DNA of 64,000 nucleotides from Pholiota molesta (GCA_014925825.1 JACGCK010000009.1:186001-250000); one strand, 5' to 3'; numbered from the stretch's first letter, positions 1 to 11,883 are shown. The notes: generated from the letters alone by a model not told the origin. Numbers and translations are program-made.

Positions 1-1176
1 CTCAACCTCCATGGGAATTCAGCATCTGGCCAGTTAGGCTTTTCTCCTTGGTCGTCAACACCTTCGGATACAGAGTACGGTTTTTTATTGATTAACGTTT
101 CCGTAGTCTTTTTCTTCTTTCTGTTGTTGACACGTTTCTTGCTGGGTGTGGGTTCTGGGCTACTGGGACTCCCTTGTTCTTCCGACATTATATCCAATAA
201 CACACGGCCTTTCCCTTCCAATTCGACAGCGCAAAGTTTAGAGTTGTTTTGAGCAGTCTGAGATTTGAATGCGGCTAGTCGCTTTCGTTTTTTCAGTTCC
301 TTTTCCGTTGGCGGTTGGTCCTCAGCTTCCTCTAAGAGAGAGACTACATTTGAAGATCCTGCGATGGCAGACGACGGCAATGATATCGGTTGTGGTTGAC
401 GAACCCAGTCAGCTGTCCTCTAAGACGAAATATGAGACATGCGACAAAGTGGAAGGGCAGGAACGTACATATCGCCCATACCCGCCAGCCATTAAGCTTT
501 CCTCAAAGCTCTCCTCTGAGGTTTCTTGAAACAATTTCAACCGCCTTCCCTTGTTTGGACTTTCCATGATGCCAATAGCCAATATTCGATCGTGGTCATT
601 TATGATATCTTCATTATCGTTTGGATCAGCCTCAGATAAAGTTCGCTTTGTACGCTTGAGGTACTCCGGGCGACGTCTTTCGGCTTCTCGTAACTGGGCC
701 ATTCTGTCTTCTAGCATGGATTGACGAATGCGCTCCATTTCACCTCCTGCCATAATCATCGTTGAGTCTGGGGGAGGGGAGAGAGCCGGCGGAGAGTTAG
801 AAACTCTGGTCGTCTGCAAAGAGGAAACCTCTTTTTCATTTTCAATCAGTTGTCCATCTGTCGAGGAGATGAGCTCCTTCACGTTCGCATCTGCTACAGA
901 GAGTTTGACCATAAATGGTGATGAAAGGGCGGGGGTGGATGAATGACTGAGTTGTTCCGATGAGGGAGAAGGTGTAGCTATGCGAGGTTTGGTGATATTC
1001 GAAGTCGCAAGGGAAACCGAGGCCGATTTGACACTGTGTAATCGAACAAAGAGTAGGTGAACACTTCCTCCCACATGAAACTGGTTATACACGCACGAGG
1101 GATATTGCTTGGGGGTGGAGAATTCGCTCGCACTTGGTGGAACACTGTATGGACCAATTCGTTGGCCGTCAGTCAT
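1..1176 (-). CDS. Hypothetical Ser-rich protein with basic C-terminal part (partial, runs off left edge)
   Basis: I do not recognise a family. The minus-strand reading frame is open from an ATG at 1176 (MTDGQRIGP) to 469, then a 49-nt GT-AG intron (420-468, donor GTACGT, acceptor TCTTAG) restores an open frame that continues to base 1, so the C terminus lies outside the window. The first half is low-complexity Ser/Pro/Thr; the middle has a charged, probably helical segment (MERIRQSMLEDRMAQLREAE) followed by RRPEYLKRTKRT; the part after the intron is rich in Lys/Arg (KKRKRLAAFK, KKRVNNRKKKK), which suggests a nuclear protein by inference only. An extra 5' exon is possible: 1308-1417 spliced over 1184-1307 (donor GTATGC, acceptor CAAG) joins in frame and would add about 39 residues, but the acceptor is weak. 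It is divergently placed with YJU2. Confidence 0.6.
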
Positions 1177-2027
1177 AGCAAATCTTGTTTTGGACTCACA
1201 AATGATGAGAGGTGTTTGAATTATTATGGCGGGAAGAAGAATGAGGGGAAATTTGCGGACTGGATGAAGTTGAATGATATTGTTTACACAGCTGGTCATG
1301 AGCATACCTGGAGTCAGGCGTCACACATTGTTGAGGATTGGGTTGAAAACGAGTGGAAAGTCCGTCGGAATCTCTGTAAAGTCGAAAACATGTTAAGGGG
1401 CCGGTCTGCAAATGCATTCATGAGATGAACGAACAATCTTCGATGGGTGGTGCGGTGGCTTGGTGCTGTTGAGGATAAACTGCTACCAAGCTATAAGCAA
1501 GACGGGGAAATTAAATTACTGTGTGCATACCCATGCGAAACAGGCGATTCGGGTGAGTGCGGTGCACCCTGAACATATCGGCCAAAGTTATTCGGGCTAG
1601 TAATGCTATATTATCGCTTGCAGATGTGTGTAATGTGAGTTTAAATTACCTCTGAGGAGTAAGCAAATGGCTATACTGCCTTGTCGAAAATGGAGGCAAA
1701 AGCCCTTGAGAAGAGTCGCCCCTGTACTCGATATTAGAGTTGAGATCAAGCAGAAAAACGATACTACTTACGGTAGGACAGCAGCAACCTGCTCTGGTTC
1801 TGGATTGGCAGCATTCATGGGTGACTAGCGTATCGTCTGAAGGTAGAATATGTTGCAGAAAGGGCAAAGAAACGGGGTTTAGATATATGTATCGCAAGGG
1901 GACGGAACGAAGAACGGTGAGCGATGCTGGGAGAAGTGAGACTCCATGTTCATTTCTCTCCTTACGTAATCATCACTAATTAGCGCCTCGAGTCACGCTT
2001 TCCTCCTCCTCCTCCTCTACCACCACC
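1177..2027. promoter_or_regulatory. Divergent intergenic region between the left-edge gene and YJU2
   Basis: About 850 bases separate the two divergent start codons. Short open frames here lack protein-like composition. Just upstream of the YJU2 ATG is a CT-rich tract (about 2000-2020, repeated CCT) typical of fungal core promoters. Bases 1308-1417 may be a first exon of the leftward gene. No specific operator was identified. Confidence 0.4.
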
Positions 2028-2971
2028 ATGTCCGAACGCAAAGTCCTCAACAAATACTTTCCTCCGGATTTCGATCCGGAGCTTATCTCCCGTAGGAAGC
2101 ACCCTAAAAACTCACAACAGGTGGTCCGTCTAATGGCGCCCTTCTCCATGTAAGTGTAGACACATCGCCATCCTGACTCCCAACTAACAGCCACTCGATG
2201 GTCAACAGGAGATGCAATACTTGCGGAGAATATATATACAAGGGAAAGAAGTTTAATGCGCGCAAAGAAACAGTCGAAGGAGAGGACTATCTGGGGATCA
2301 AAATATTCCGATTCTACATCAAATGGTACGTTCTAATACCCTCATAGATCTCTTCATAACTCACTTCCCCTTGACACCTCTGCAGTACTCTTTGCTCTGC
2401 TGAAATTACATTTAAAACGGATCCCAAGAATACGGATTACACCGCAGAGCATGGCGCTTCTCGCAACTTTGAACCTTGGAGAGACGAGAAAGCAGAGGAA
2501 GAAGATAGACTTGCCAAGCTGGAAGAAGAAGAGAACAACCCAATGAAGGTTCTCGAAAACAAAACCGTTGACTCAAAACGAGAAATGGATATTTTGGATG
2601 CATTGCAAGATATCAGGGCTAGAAATGCTCGTAACGAACGCGTTGGACAATCAGACGACCTTCTATCGCAGCTAGCTTTGAAGGAGGTTGAAACAGAAGA
2701 AGATGCTGAGAGACGACGCCTTGAAGAAGAAGACGAAAAGCTTGTGGAAGAAGTCTTTTCTAAAGTGCAAGCATCCGGATCCAACGTCGTTACGGTCAAA
2801 CGCAAGGCCGACGACATCGAACCACCTGCACATACCCTTCTATCAAGTGCCGCACGCGCACTGATTGCCTCCCAGGCCACCGCTAACCCACTCACTAAAA
2901 AGCGGAAATCTGAGGGGAAGAATTCCTTGGGTATCAAAGTCATCAAGAAAGGAAAGGCCCGTGTATCATGA
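2028..2971 (+). CDS. YJU2: Pre-mRNA-splicing factor YJU2 (CWC16/CCDC94 family)
   Basis: Three exons, 2028-2149, 2209-2325 and 2386-2971, joined over GT-AG introns 2150-2208 and 2326-2385, give a 274-residue protein, close to the usual YJU2 length. The N terminus [17 protein letters not shown] and the two paired-cysteine motifs CNTC (residues 43-46) and CTLC (80-83) are the hallmark of the family and form its zinc-binding fold; a charged coiled-coil follows ([13 protein letters not shown]), and the C-terminal third is Lys/Arg-rich ([10 protein letters not shown]), a likely nuclear signal. Family knowledge: YJU2 is a step-I splicing factor that joins the spliceosome with the NineTeen complex and promotes branching at the first catalytic step. 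The frame is intact. It converges with DOT1, leaving 165 bases between the two stop codons. Confidence 0.93.
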
Positions 2972-3136
2972 TTAGTTTGGACTCATTCAAATGCCCTGTA
3001 TAATTATACCTGTATTCTTAATTCTATTCATGTAGATCCAGTGAGGTACTTTGACCAATGAGATACCGTACATTTCTACTCGAGGACACAAGAATTAATA
3101 TGTTGATCTGTTCCGTGTAACTTTCAGAAATTCATT

Positions 3137-5402
3137 TTATTTTCGCGAACGTGAGCTACGGGTTCGGGTATGCATCATTTCAAATCTTTCTTTGATCTTC
3201 GCATAGCCCTCCCTGTCTACTTTATGAAGGTAGTAATATCCCCCATTGTTGCCCCAGGAAACACTCCCAGAATGATAGGGCTTCTCCGTGACGTCGAATA
3301 TTGCGCTTATATCATCGACCTGGAACAAACAGTTTGGTAAAAAGAATTTTACAGGGGGATGAGAACTAACATTGCGTTTAGTCAATCGAGCATTAATAGA
3401 GCTCACAAATGGCGACAATGAGATCACAGTCGCTCCTTCTTTTAAATCTAAAAATTTGGGTCGAAGGGCCTCATTTACTTTGCAATCATCAGCACCCAAG
3501 GAACAGCAATGCATATAAAGTTGACTCACAGCTTTCTTCGAATACTTTATTGTCAACCAAGACGACGTCTGCCCTTGCAATGAGCTCATCTACCCGTCTG
3601 CTCTCTAGCATATTTCCCTCCTCCAACTCCATCTCGCCTATTCTCACGCCCCACATCCGACATCGAATTTTCATCTGCGCAACCATATCCCGAGCTACTC
3701 TGGCAGGGTGTGGCATTAATTCGATACCATAGCTTTTGCAGCCCGTCTGCAAGCTTGCTTGAGTCACGATGTTTCCGACCCCGCTTCCCAAATCTAAGAA
3801 TAAACTGTTTTCGTTGAGCCCAGTAATGTTTAGCATTTCATATGAAAGCGAAGGCATCAATTCCCCATAAACGGTGCTCGAGAAGGCTTCATACTGTTTG
3901 AGGCTTGGGACGTTAGGGCCAACCGTGCGTTGGTAGTTCTCTTCTATGATACGCATGAGAACCTTGTCCGGCAGTCCTTCATGTGATTCAGTCCACGATT
4001 CCACAGTTGTCATCAGGGGATTTCGAGGCATAGGCCCAAAAAGATCTTCTGGGACTCTGGATATTTGAGAGCGTGTAATGCAGCGTTGATTCGTTCCATG
4101 GCCATTAAAAAAAGGGGACCATCTTGTAAGTGTATGGCACGTTGAATGGCACGAAGAAGAGGTAAACGATCAACCGCCGATGACGAGGTAGATGACAACG
4201 ACGTTAGTGACGAGTTCGAAGATGAACGGGAATAATGACTTGAGACTGAGGAACTGCTCGCATTGGAGCATGGTGGTGAAGGCGAAGGGGAAGGTGGAGG
4301 AGATACAACATCCGACAAAGTAGCGGTTGGTATAGGACCAAAGATGGCCTGGTGTTCTCTGGGAACGTAACCTGACCAAATATAATAAGCATAAACTTCC
4401 CAATGAACCAACATATACATACACTCAACGATTGTGTACAAAGATCGTTCCAAGTCCATGATTGGATTATAATGATCTTTGTCCTTTGGCGCAAGAAGTA
4501 TAAATCTAAATGAAAGTCAAGTAAGAATTTTGAAAATGAGTACGCGACATGAGTACGCGACATGGAATTATTGAAGGATTTCACGATTGTAAAGGGTATC
4601 ATGGTTCAAAGGTGTTGATGTACAGTAATTCCTTTTCAAGACAGACATACCTCTCACATGCACCGGAGTTAGGATATTCGAGTTCAACAACAGGATAGTC
4701 AGTTGGGTGCGGATCAAAAGTCTTGTCAGTTGGATCGTTTGGATTTCTAAAGACTAGCATAACGGCGCTTCAGCGAGGCTCAAGTAAAAGTAACAGGAAT
4801 ATGAACGTACATGTTTTATACGACTTCATAAGCCGCTTTACAACCATTTCTGAACTCAAGTGGCTTTCTCCTGGAGTACCATCTTCGTCAGTAGCCCAAC
4901 GTCTGTGTTTCTTTGTCTTTGGAGTCTCCGTCTCTGAAGCGGGAAAGAGTGACGTTGAACGCGAACGACTGCTGCGATAGATAGGTTCTGGAGAGGGTGG
5001 CAGTGTATTGTGTCGGCTTGCAGCACGAGAAGAATTCTTCGAAGATGAGTTACTCTTGCGTGCGGGTGCTTTCTGTTTATTTGGGGAGGCTCGAAGTCTT
5101 TTCACATCTCGAGGGAGATCCGATAGACCGGTAGACAATTCGGGAGGACGAGATTTACGTTTTTTGAGACCATTTGATGAAGCAGATGAAAGAGACAAGT
5201 CTAAGGAGGAAGGTGGTGATGAGGAAGCCGGCATAGATTGGCTAGAGGTGGTGCTGCTACTACTGCGCTGAACGATTGGCACACACGTAAGACGCGTAGT
5301 AACATGAACAGGAGAGGTTGCCGACGCGCCCTGTTTGGATATCTTTGAAGAAGAGAAAAAGCTGTGGTCAGAAGCAGACCTAGTGGGCGGCGTCGAAAGC
5401 AT
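3137..5402 (-). CDS. DOT1: Histone H3-K79 methyltransferase DOT1, with a one-base frameshift
   Basis: Six minus-strand exons: 5402-4811, 4753-4651, 4505-4423, 4371-3530, 3477-3371 and 3319-3137; introns 4754-4810, 4506-4650, 4372-4422, 3478-3529 and 3320-3370 all GT-AG. The N-terminal 200 residues are a Ser/Lys-rich disordered tail (KKRKSRPPE), as in fungal Dot1, for nucleosome/DNA contact. Then come the Dot1 signatures: HPTDYPVVELEYPN, APKDKDHYNPIMDLE, YGELMPS, the SAM-binding motif DLGSGVGN, GIELMP, and NEALRPKFLDLKEG near the end. Role: methylates H3 lysine 79 on nucleosomes (silencing, DNA-damage and meiotic checkpoints in other fungi). Odd: within exon 4 the frame ending ...LHALKYP and the frame starting VPEDLFGPMPRN are offset by one base near 4050-4062, so the upstream frame stops at 4013-4015. 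This is either an assembly error or a real inactivating deletion. The usual VNNKVF-like motif reads VDNKVF here. Confidence 0.88.
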
Positions 5403-6273
5403 CGTCACTGAGTGTTGAACGCGGAGTACCAAGGAGAGAAAGGTTGTTAACGGATGTGACTGAATGTCACAGTCGCCAATACGCGTTACTGTAGTCACAA
5501 GTACTCACATGTGCTAACAAGGTTAAGGCTGCGTAAAAAACTCGGAAGTTTTTTACCTCGAGGTAATTTACCAGTAATTTAGTAATTTACCGCCTTGGGA
5601 TCTGGTAGGTAATTTACCACAGATATAAGTCACGTGCCATGGTGCACAGCAGGGATATCATAAATTCAATTCATATGTCTGTTACAGATGAATTAACTAT
5701 GGCGTTTGTTAGAAGACAGTGAGAAGAATATTTGAATATCCACTATTCAAATATTCGTGAGAGGGGAAATATTGAATACTGAAAAGTAGTCAATATTTGG
5801 TGACAAGAAACTTGGGTGAACAAGTTGCTTGTGTTGTGCCTAGGGCTTGCCCGGGCTCCTCGAATTCGGATCTGCGGCCGGTTGCGGGATGGGCCTGAAG
5901 TCTGGGCCCAGTCACGCGAGGACGGCGGGGCACCGGGCCCTTGCCATGTGATCCGAAGGCGTTCAGAATAACACTGAAGATTTGAGGAGCCGAAGCAAGT
6001 CCTGAGCATCTGGGTAGCCCGATTTTGGCAGAAACTGTGCCGAAAACCAACTAGCTGAACCAACCAGAGTGTAAGCTCATAACTGGCAGGTTGGTGAGGC
6101 ACAGGTGAGTCAAGCTGGCTACCCAAACTGAGTGTCACTCTGGTATTTCCATAACATGTGCAATTTTTTTATTCTAATAAGGTACAATAACATTTGATGA
6201 ATATGAACGGTAGAGAGAGTGCCAGTACAGTTATGCAGTGAGGGGCAATGATACAATAAAAGTGATGAGCAAG
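5403..6273. other. Gene-free boundary region between DOT1 and the repeat block
   Basis: No coding frame here looks real; the minus-strand open frame at 5743-6138 has no family features and unusual composition. The left part is the DOT1 promoter. Bases 5522-5640 hold a cluster of small palindromes (separate entry). Bases 5840-6000 are GC-rich and unrecognised. Bases 6150-6273 are AT-rich and are probably the 3' untranslated end of the recombinase gene to the right. Confidence 0.4.
5533..5617. repeat. Cluster of short palindromes (GTAAAAAACT hairpin plus GGTAATTTACC repeats)
   Basis: GTAAAAAACT (5533-5542) and AGTTTTTTAC (5547-5556) form a perfect 10-bp stem with a 4-base loop. They are followed by two copies of GGTAATTTACC (near 5562 and 5607) and a GTAATTTAGTAATTTAC unit between them. 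The preceding TTAAGGCTGCG resembles the TAAGGCAGG terminus of the hAT-like element at 13823, so this may be one decayed hAT end with its subterminal repeats. No partner end was found. Confidence 0.45.
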
Positions 6274-7927
6274 TTATAAAGATAGAGAGCCGTCCGAGGC
6301 GGTGATTAGAGCAGAAGGAATATTATGACTAACACAAAAGCGTTCGAAAATGGAGGCCAGTTCATCGAAATGAGTCTTGTTATATGCTTTTGAGGTGCTC
6401 ATGGGCAGGATCTCGTCCATGCGTCGCCAGTAAAGAAGAAATGCCAGCGATGTCCAACCACCTGTTGCTGCTACCACCTCCGGAGGGACACCCGCAAGGA
6501 GGAGTTCCACAGCACCGCCTATATGGAAGCTATGGCCAAGGACATGCGCAAGCGATGCTGATTTCCACACGCCCGTCACGAATTTTAGAAAAACGTGTTT
6601 CAAGAGGTTTTGGGTTTCTCTGGAAGGCGTTACGTATGCAAAGAGGGCAGATGTTGGGGAAGCATGTCTGTTGATATCGAGGTGGTTGTGTAATGCTGCG
6701 ACTGGGCATAGTGGGTCCTTTCGTGCTGTGAGGATGACGGAGGCGCCAAGCTCCTTGGTGGTTTTTGTCCAAGGTATGCGGAAGCTCACAGAGTGGGAGC
6801 CATCACGTAGCTGGCGAAAGGAGACACTAAGGCAATGTTAAAATAGAGAGATGGATAGTAAATCAAGAAACATACATGACAGAGCGTAGCACATGGTACC
6901 TCTCGTCAAATGCAGCGCTCGTGGTGACGGTTGTCTCTCCCAGCCGCCGGCAACCAAAGAAAGTGACCAATGCGACAGCCCAGATGGCCGCGTGAAAGGG
7001 ATCCGAGACAAGGAGAGCACAACCGAGGGCCAAGAGGTGCTCGATCGAGACGGGCGCACGAATAGGGCGCTTGTGAACAGCGCCCTCCTTGTTAGCAGAG
7101 ATCCGGGCTAGATGCACCCATTCATCATCGCCATACCAAGGCGCATGGTTGACAACGTGCCAGCTGCAAATTCCTGAGAGCCAGGATCGGATGGTATTGC
7201 CTGTCTGCTTTCCTTTGTTATCCCCGATGAACGTGCAGAGGAGCGCATATGACGCAGGCATCCGATCCTCCTCCGGGATGAGCCATGTGTCGCAGAACTG
7301 GGTGAAGCGCAGAGGACCTGCTCCGTATGTGTTTTTGGTGTTTGGAGCGAGGGCGCCGTGAATAGCTGACCATGCTTTGTCAACAAGGGGAGGAGGTAGA
7401 TCGGAGGTGAGTTGTTCACAATGATGAGCGGCGAACGGTGTATCCCATGAGAAGATGCGGTCTGCGGCAGTGACATGAGGTTGGAGGGGGTTTGGATTAA
7501 TGCTCCGGCCACGTTGAGGCTTGCGAGGATGGATGAGCCATGAGGAGGAGGGCACGATTGAAAGGGATGTGTTTGGAAGGGAGGAGCTGCCAGGGGCAGA
7601 TGAGGTTGGGATTGACGATGGTGCAGGGTGCACAAAGGGTAAGGGTTCCCGAGGCAGTGAGTGGTTGATGGAGGTTGGACATTGTATCAGGGCGGGAGGT
7701 AATGAGATATTTTTGGCGCAATAAGGACGGTATGGGTGGAAAGAATTATGAGGATGTTCTGAGAGCAGGTGCGGGGAGTTTGTGTGATGGTGTTCCCGAG
7801 GGCGGAAGGAGGAAAAAGGATTTTGAGGACGATTGGGGCGCGGAGAGGTGGATGCGGCTTCCACCTTACCAACCATACTCTCGACGACACGTGTCGCCGG
7901 CGTGAATGCAAGCGTAAAACTAGACAT
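6274..7927 (-). CDS. DIRS-type tyrosine recombinase
   Basis: Two exons, 7927-6876 and 6826-6274, joined over a 49-nt GT-AG intron (6827-6875), encode 534 residues ending in a normal stop. The N-terminal 180 residues are Pro/Ser-rich. A SAM-like core-binding domain follows (NTKNTYGAGPLRFTQFC), then the catalytic domain with FFGCRRLGE (first catalytic Arg), LGHSFHIGGAVE (the H-x-x-R box), GGWTSLAFLLYWRRM, and a C-terminal Tyr in MSTSKAY. Family role: cuts and rejoins DNA through a phosphotyrosine to integrate a circular cDNA. Odd: the second catalytic Arg, normally in HSFRIGGA, is His here (codon CAT), so the enzyme is probably inactive. The start codon overlaps the stop of the RNase H frame by 8 bases (7920-7927), the coupled arrangement of DIRS elements. 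Confidence 0.82.
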
Positions 7928-8184
7928 TATGAAAACAATCGTGAAGCTCGTCTGGGAGCTTGAAGGTGGGAAATATTTGCGTTCCCGCGAGCCCCGATTC
8001 TCCGTGCGAGATGGGGTCAGCAGGATTAGCGGCCGATTCAATGTATTCGGTTTTTGGTGTGATAGTGAGGTCAGCAAGGACGAGGTGCGTGCGGCACACA
8101 GAAAGATTGATATGTGAATTACTGCTGTGCCCTTTCCCGAGGGCGCCAATGGTACTGGTATTGTCGGAATGGATGAGTAGACAC
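7920..8184 (-). pseudogene. C-terminal fragment of the DIRS RT-RNase H polyprotein
   Basis: The minus-strand frame reads LLIHSDNTSTIGALGKG, where the HSDN segment carries the catalytic Asp typical of DIRS-type RNase H, then TEYIESAANPADPISHGE, the conserved N-P-A-D-x-x-S tail, and stops at 7920-7922. The upstream part of RNase H and the whole RT palm are missing because the foldback element abuts at 8185. No function is expected. Confidence 0.75.
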
Positions 8185-11100
8185 CAGTGTCTGTTGATAT
8201 CATGCATGGGACATGGCAAGTTGCCCAGGAAAGAAAGTGCATCCAGGATGGTAACTCAGGTGCGCAGCCACCCCACCTAACTGACTTTGAATATCTCTGC
8301 CCTAAGCAAGTGGTCACCAGTGCCAATATTGCTGCTCACCATGTGTTCACTGCTGCTCACTGTGCTCAATGGTGTCGAACAGTGCTCGACACCATTGTCA
8401 GGGTCGTCCCAAAAAGGAAGCAATCAATTTTTTCCAAAAGAAGAAAACCTGATTAGATTTGCTTTTTTTCTGCATCATTTGTCAGCACTTGCTTATCTAT
8501 GATTAGATTTGGCCCATTTTGGTACTTTCTGCTCATTGGCCCATCAAATATGCCATCAAGGGCCAAACACATGACCTGCTACCTAACCACATGACCACAC
8601 ATGACTGCAAATGAGGCAGGGACCCTCCTAGGGGTGGGAAATGCCTAAAATAGCATTTTCCCAATATTATTGGAAATGCACCTGGGGAGCTGGTGCACCC
8701 TATATAGGACCCACTGGGACCATATTATACCGAAAGATGCGGAATTAAATTCTAAATCCACCTGTGAAAAATCATATGGATAGCTTTATTGGTTCAGGCC
8801 CTAGAAGCGAATTACTATTTGGGAGAAATAAGCGCACACATTGATGGCTGCTTTCCTCCGCAACCGCTGGGTCGTTTTCCATAATCAAAGCAGCTTTCTA
8901 TAGGTATCAAACGCGCGCTTCTAACGCGTTCTTGAACATAATTTTCCGTCCGTTCCTCGCTCCGTAAAACGCTCCGGATATATTTGCGCTCGCACCGCAT
9001 TAGCGCCGGCTACGGTTCCATAATTCGCGCGCATATTATATCATAAAATAGGTTAATAAAACACCTTTCTAACGGTACCCTACTCGTGCTGATTGGGCAA
9101 CTCTCTGAGGCCCTATAAAGGCAATGGTTGTTGTAAATAGAATATTAACCGCTAATTGCGCCGGAACGCGCGTAGGTGCGTTGGATTCTCCTGAATTTAC
9201 CGGATTTAATGAGCCCTTGATTATAGAGATCAGATGCCGGGAAGGCACTGAACTGGACATGGGGATGGCCAGGATATTGCTTTGCTGGCTGGAAGATGCT
9301 ATTTTTAGCGCTGCCGAGCGCGGCCTCACCCAATCCGGGCATGGATTGGTGGCACTCTCCCCCTCCCCCTCATATTGGAAATTCATTTCCTCCCTCAATT
9401 CCTATCCAATTTCTTCGTTCTTTTTTTTAATATTCAATATAAATATGGTACTATGCGCCTATAGCACTATACGCCACTATAGTACATGCAGCATTTGTTA
9501 TTTCGGTATCTCTGTATTTTGGACATTGCATTTGGGGTTCTCACTGTATTTATGATGCTTATTGGCACATATAGAGCGGTGGAAAGCTAGAGGTAAGTAC
9601 CTAGTACAATTCCTGGTAGTTTAAAAGTTACCTGAATACTGTCCTATAGCTCCACACCCATAAAGAGAGACATTACTGGATATCCTCTTTGATAAATCCA
9701 TATCTCAGCCAATACTGTAGCTATAACCAAGTTCAAGCATCCATTAGAGTATTAGACATGTCTTCTTTACTTCTGCCACTCAACAATTCTCTTCTCAATG
9801 CATTTCATTGCCCATATGACAAGAATGGTTAAATATAGCAGAAATAGAGGTATTTGGCCTATAGCAATTCACATAAGCACTCTAAAATTCTGTAGAGCTA
9901 GGATATTATAGCTCTCATCCATACCTACAATTCAAGATAGGCCGAAAAGAATTAGAGTGAGTGAGTGGAAAGATATGGTGGAAACATTCAAAAGAACATG
10001 AGTTAAACAGAGGTCTATCATAGTTATATAGATACTCTTGATCTAGTCCGATGTTTTGACTAGTACTTCCACACTATCTTTCCACTCACTTACTCCATTT
10101 TCTTGGGGCCTATCTGTAATTGAAGGTATTGATGAGAGCTATAATATCCTAGCTTTACAGAATTTTAGAGTGCTTCTGTGAATTTTTACAGGCAGAATAC
10201 CTCTATTTCTGCTATATTTAACCATTCTGGTAATATGGCTAATAAAATGCAATAAGAGCACAATTGTTGAGTAACAGAACTAAAGAAGACATGTTTATTA
10301 TTCTAATGGATTTTTAAACTTGGATATAGCTATAGTATTGGTTGAGATATGGATTTATCAAGGAGGACGTGCAGAAACCCCCTCTTTATGAGTGTAGAGC
10401 TATAGGGCAGTATCCAGCCAACTTTTCAACTACCAGGAATGGTAGTGGGTATTTACCTCTAGCTTTTCACCGCTTTATATGTTCCAATAGCCATCATAAA
10501 TACAGTGAAAACCCCAAATGCAGTGTCCCAAATATAGAAATATCGAAATAACAAATGATACATGCATTATAGTAATACGTAAGTGGTATAGACATATAGT
10601 ACCCTATTTATATTAAATACTCAAAAAAAGAACGAAGCAATTGGATAGGAATTGAGGGAGAAACAGAATATCCAATATGAGGGGGAGGGGGAGAGTGCCA
10701 CCATTTCATGCCCGGATTGGGTGAGGCTGTGCTCGGCTATGCTAAAAATAGCATCTGCCAGCCAGCAAAGCAATATCCTGGCCATCCCCCATGCCCAGTT
10801 CAGTGCCTTCCCAGCCTCTGATTGCTATAATCAGCGTGTCATTAAATCCAGTAAAATCAGGAGAATCCAACCCACCTAAGCGCATTGTGGTGCGATTTGC
10901 GGTTAATATTCTATATTAAAACAACCATTTCCTTTATAGGGCCTCATAGGAATGTCCAATCAAGACGAGTAGGGTACCATTGGAAAGGTCTGCTATTAAC
11001 CTATTTTATGGTATAATATGCGTGCCAATCGTGAACGCGTAGCCGGCGCTAATGCGGTGCGAGCGTAAATATATCCGGAGCGTTTTACGGAGCGAGAAAC

Positions 11101-11883
11101 GGACGTAAAATTATGATCAAGGACGCGTTCGAAGCGCGCTTTCAATACCTACAGACCAAAATTGTATTCATACAAAACGACCGGGCGGTTGTTGAGGAAA
11201 ACAGCCATCAATGTGTGCGCTTATTTATTCCAATTAGTAATTCGCTTCTAGGGCCTGAACCAATGATGCTATTAATATGAATCTTTCACAGGTGGATTTA
11301 GAATTTAATTCCGCATCTTTCGGTATAATATGGTCCCAGTGGGTCCCATATAGGGTGCACCAGCTACCCAGGTGCATTCCTAATAATATTGGGAAAATGC
11401 TATTTTAGGTATTTCCCACCCCTAGGAGGGTCCCTGCCCCATTTGCAGTCATGTGTGGTCATGTGGTTAGGTACCAGGTCATGTGTTTGGCTCTTGATGG
11501 CATGTTTGATGGGCCAATGAGCAGAAAGTACCAAAATGGGACAATCATCCTAATGTAGCCAGTTGATGGTGGGAAATGATGGGAAAAACAGCTTACAAAT
11601 TTGTCATTCTGCTTTTGGAAAAATTTTGATGGTTTCCTTTTTGGGATGACCCTGACAACAGTGACGAGCACTGTTCGACACTGTTGAGCACAGTGAGCAG
11701 CAGTGGCAGCAGCAGTGAGCAGTAGCACTGCCACTGGTGACGAGCAGAGAGCACCAGGAAAGGGCAGAAAATATTCAATCCCAGCTAGGTGGGGTGGCTG
11801 CGCACCTGAGTTACCATCCTGGATGCACTTTCTTTCCTGGGCAACTTCCACTATTTCATGTAGAATATTAACGGACAAGGCTG
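8185..11883. mobile_element. Foldback element copy FB1 (3.7-kb near-complete palindrome)
   Basis: The left arm (about 8185-9984) and the right arm (about 10066-11883) are inverted copies of each other, leaving only some 80 bases of loop. Examples: CACTCTCCCCCTCCCCCTCA near 9350 pairs with TGAGGGGGAGGGGGAGAGTG near 10678; CAATATTATTGGAAATGCAC near 8663 pairs with GTGCATTCCTAATAATATTG near 11371. The outer ends read CAGTGTCTGTTGATATC and GATATT-like ATTAACGGACAAGGCTG. There is no coding frame with family features, so it is non-autonomous. It sits inside the DIRS element, between RT and RNase H, without an obvious target-site duplication. FB2 (16434-20124) is nearly identical; FB3 and FB4 are partial relatives. 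Confidence 0.8.

Noticed and set aside
1018..1080. A possible 59-nt intron (GTGTAT...CACAG) in the left-edge gene
   Set aside because: Removing it shifts the frame into stops, while reading through keeps a long open frame.
3320..3370. Reading through the last DOT1 intron as coding (length is a multiple of three)
   Set aside because: It has GTTAGT/TTCCAG borders and the inserted residues break a block conserved in Dot1 (KRN joined to VDDISAIF).
5743..6138. 131-codon minus-strand frame left of the DIRS element
   Set aside because: No family features and atypical composition; likely chance in GC-rich sequence.
9069..9555. Frames in the foldback arms (also 10652-10879, 17249-17831, 18893-19120, 59188-59569)
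   Set aside because: The same frames recur in every arm in both orientations because the arms are copies; length, composition and lack of motifs argue against proteins.
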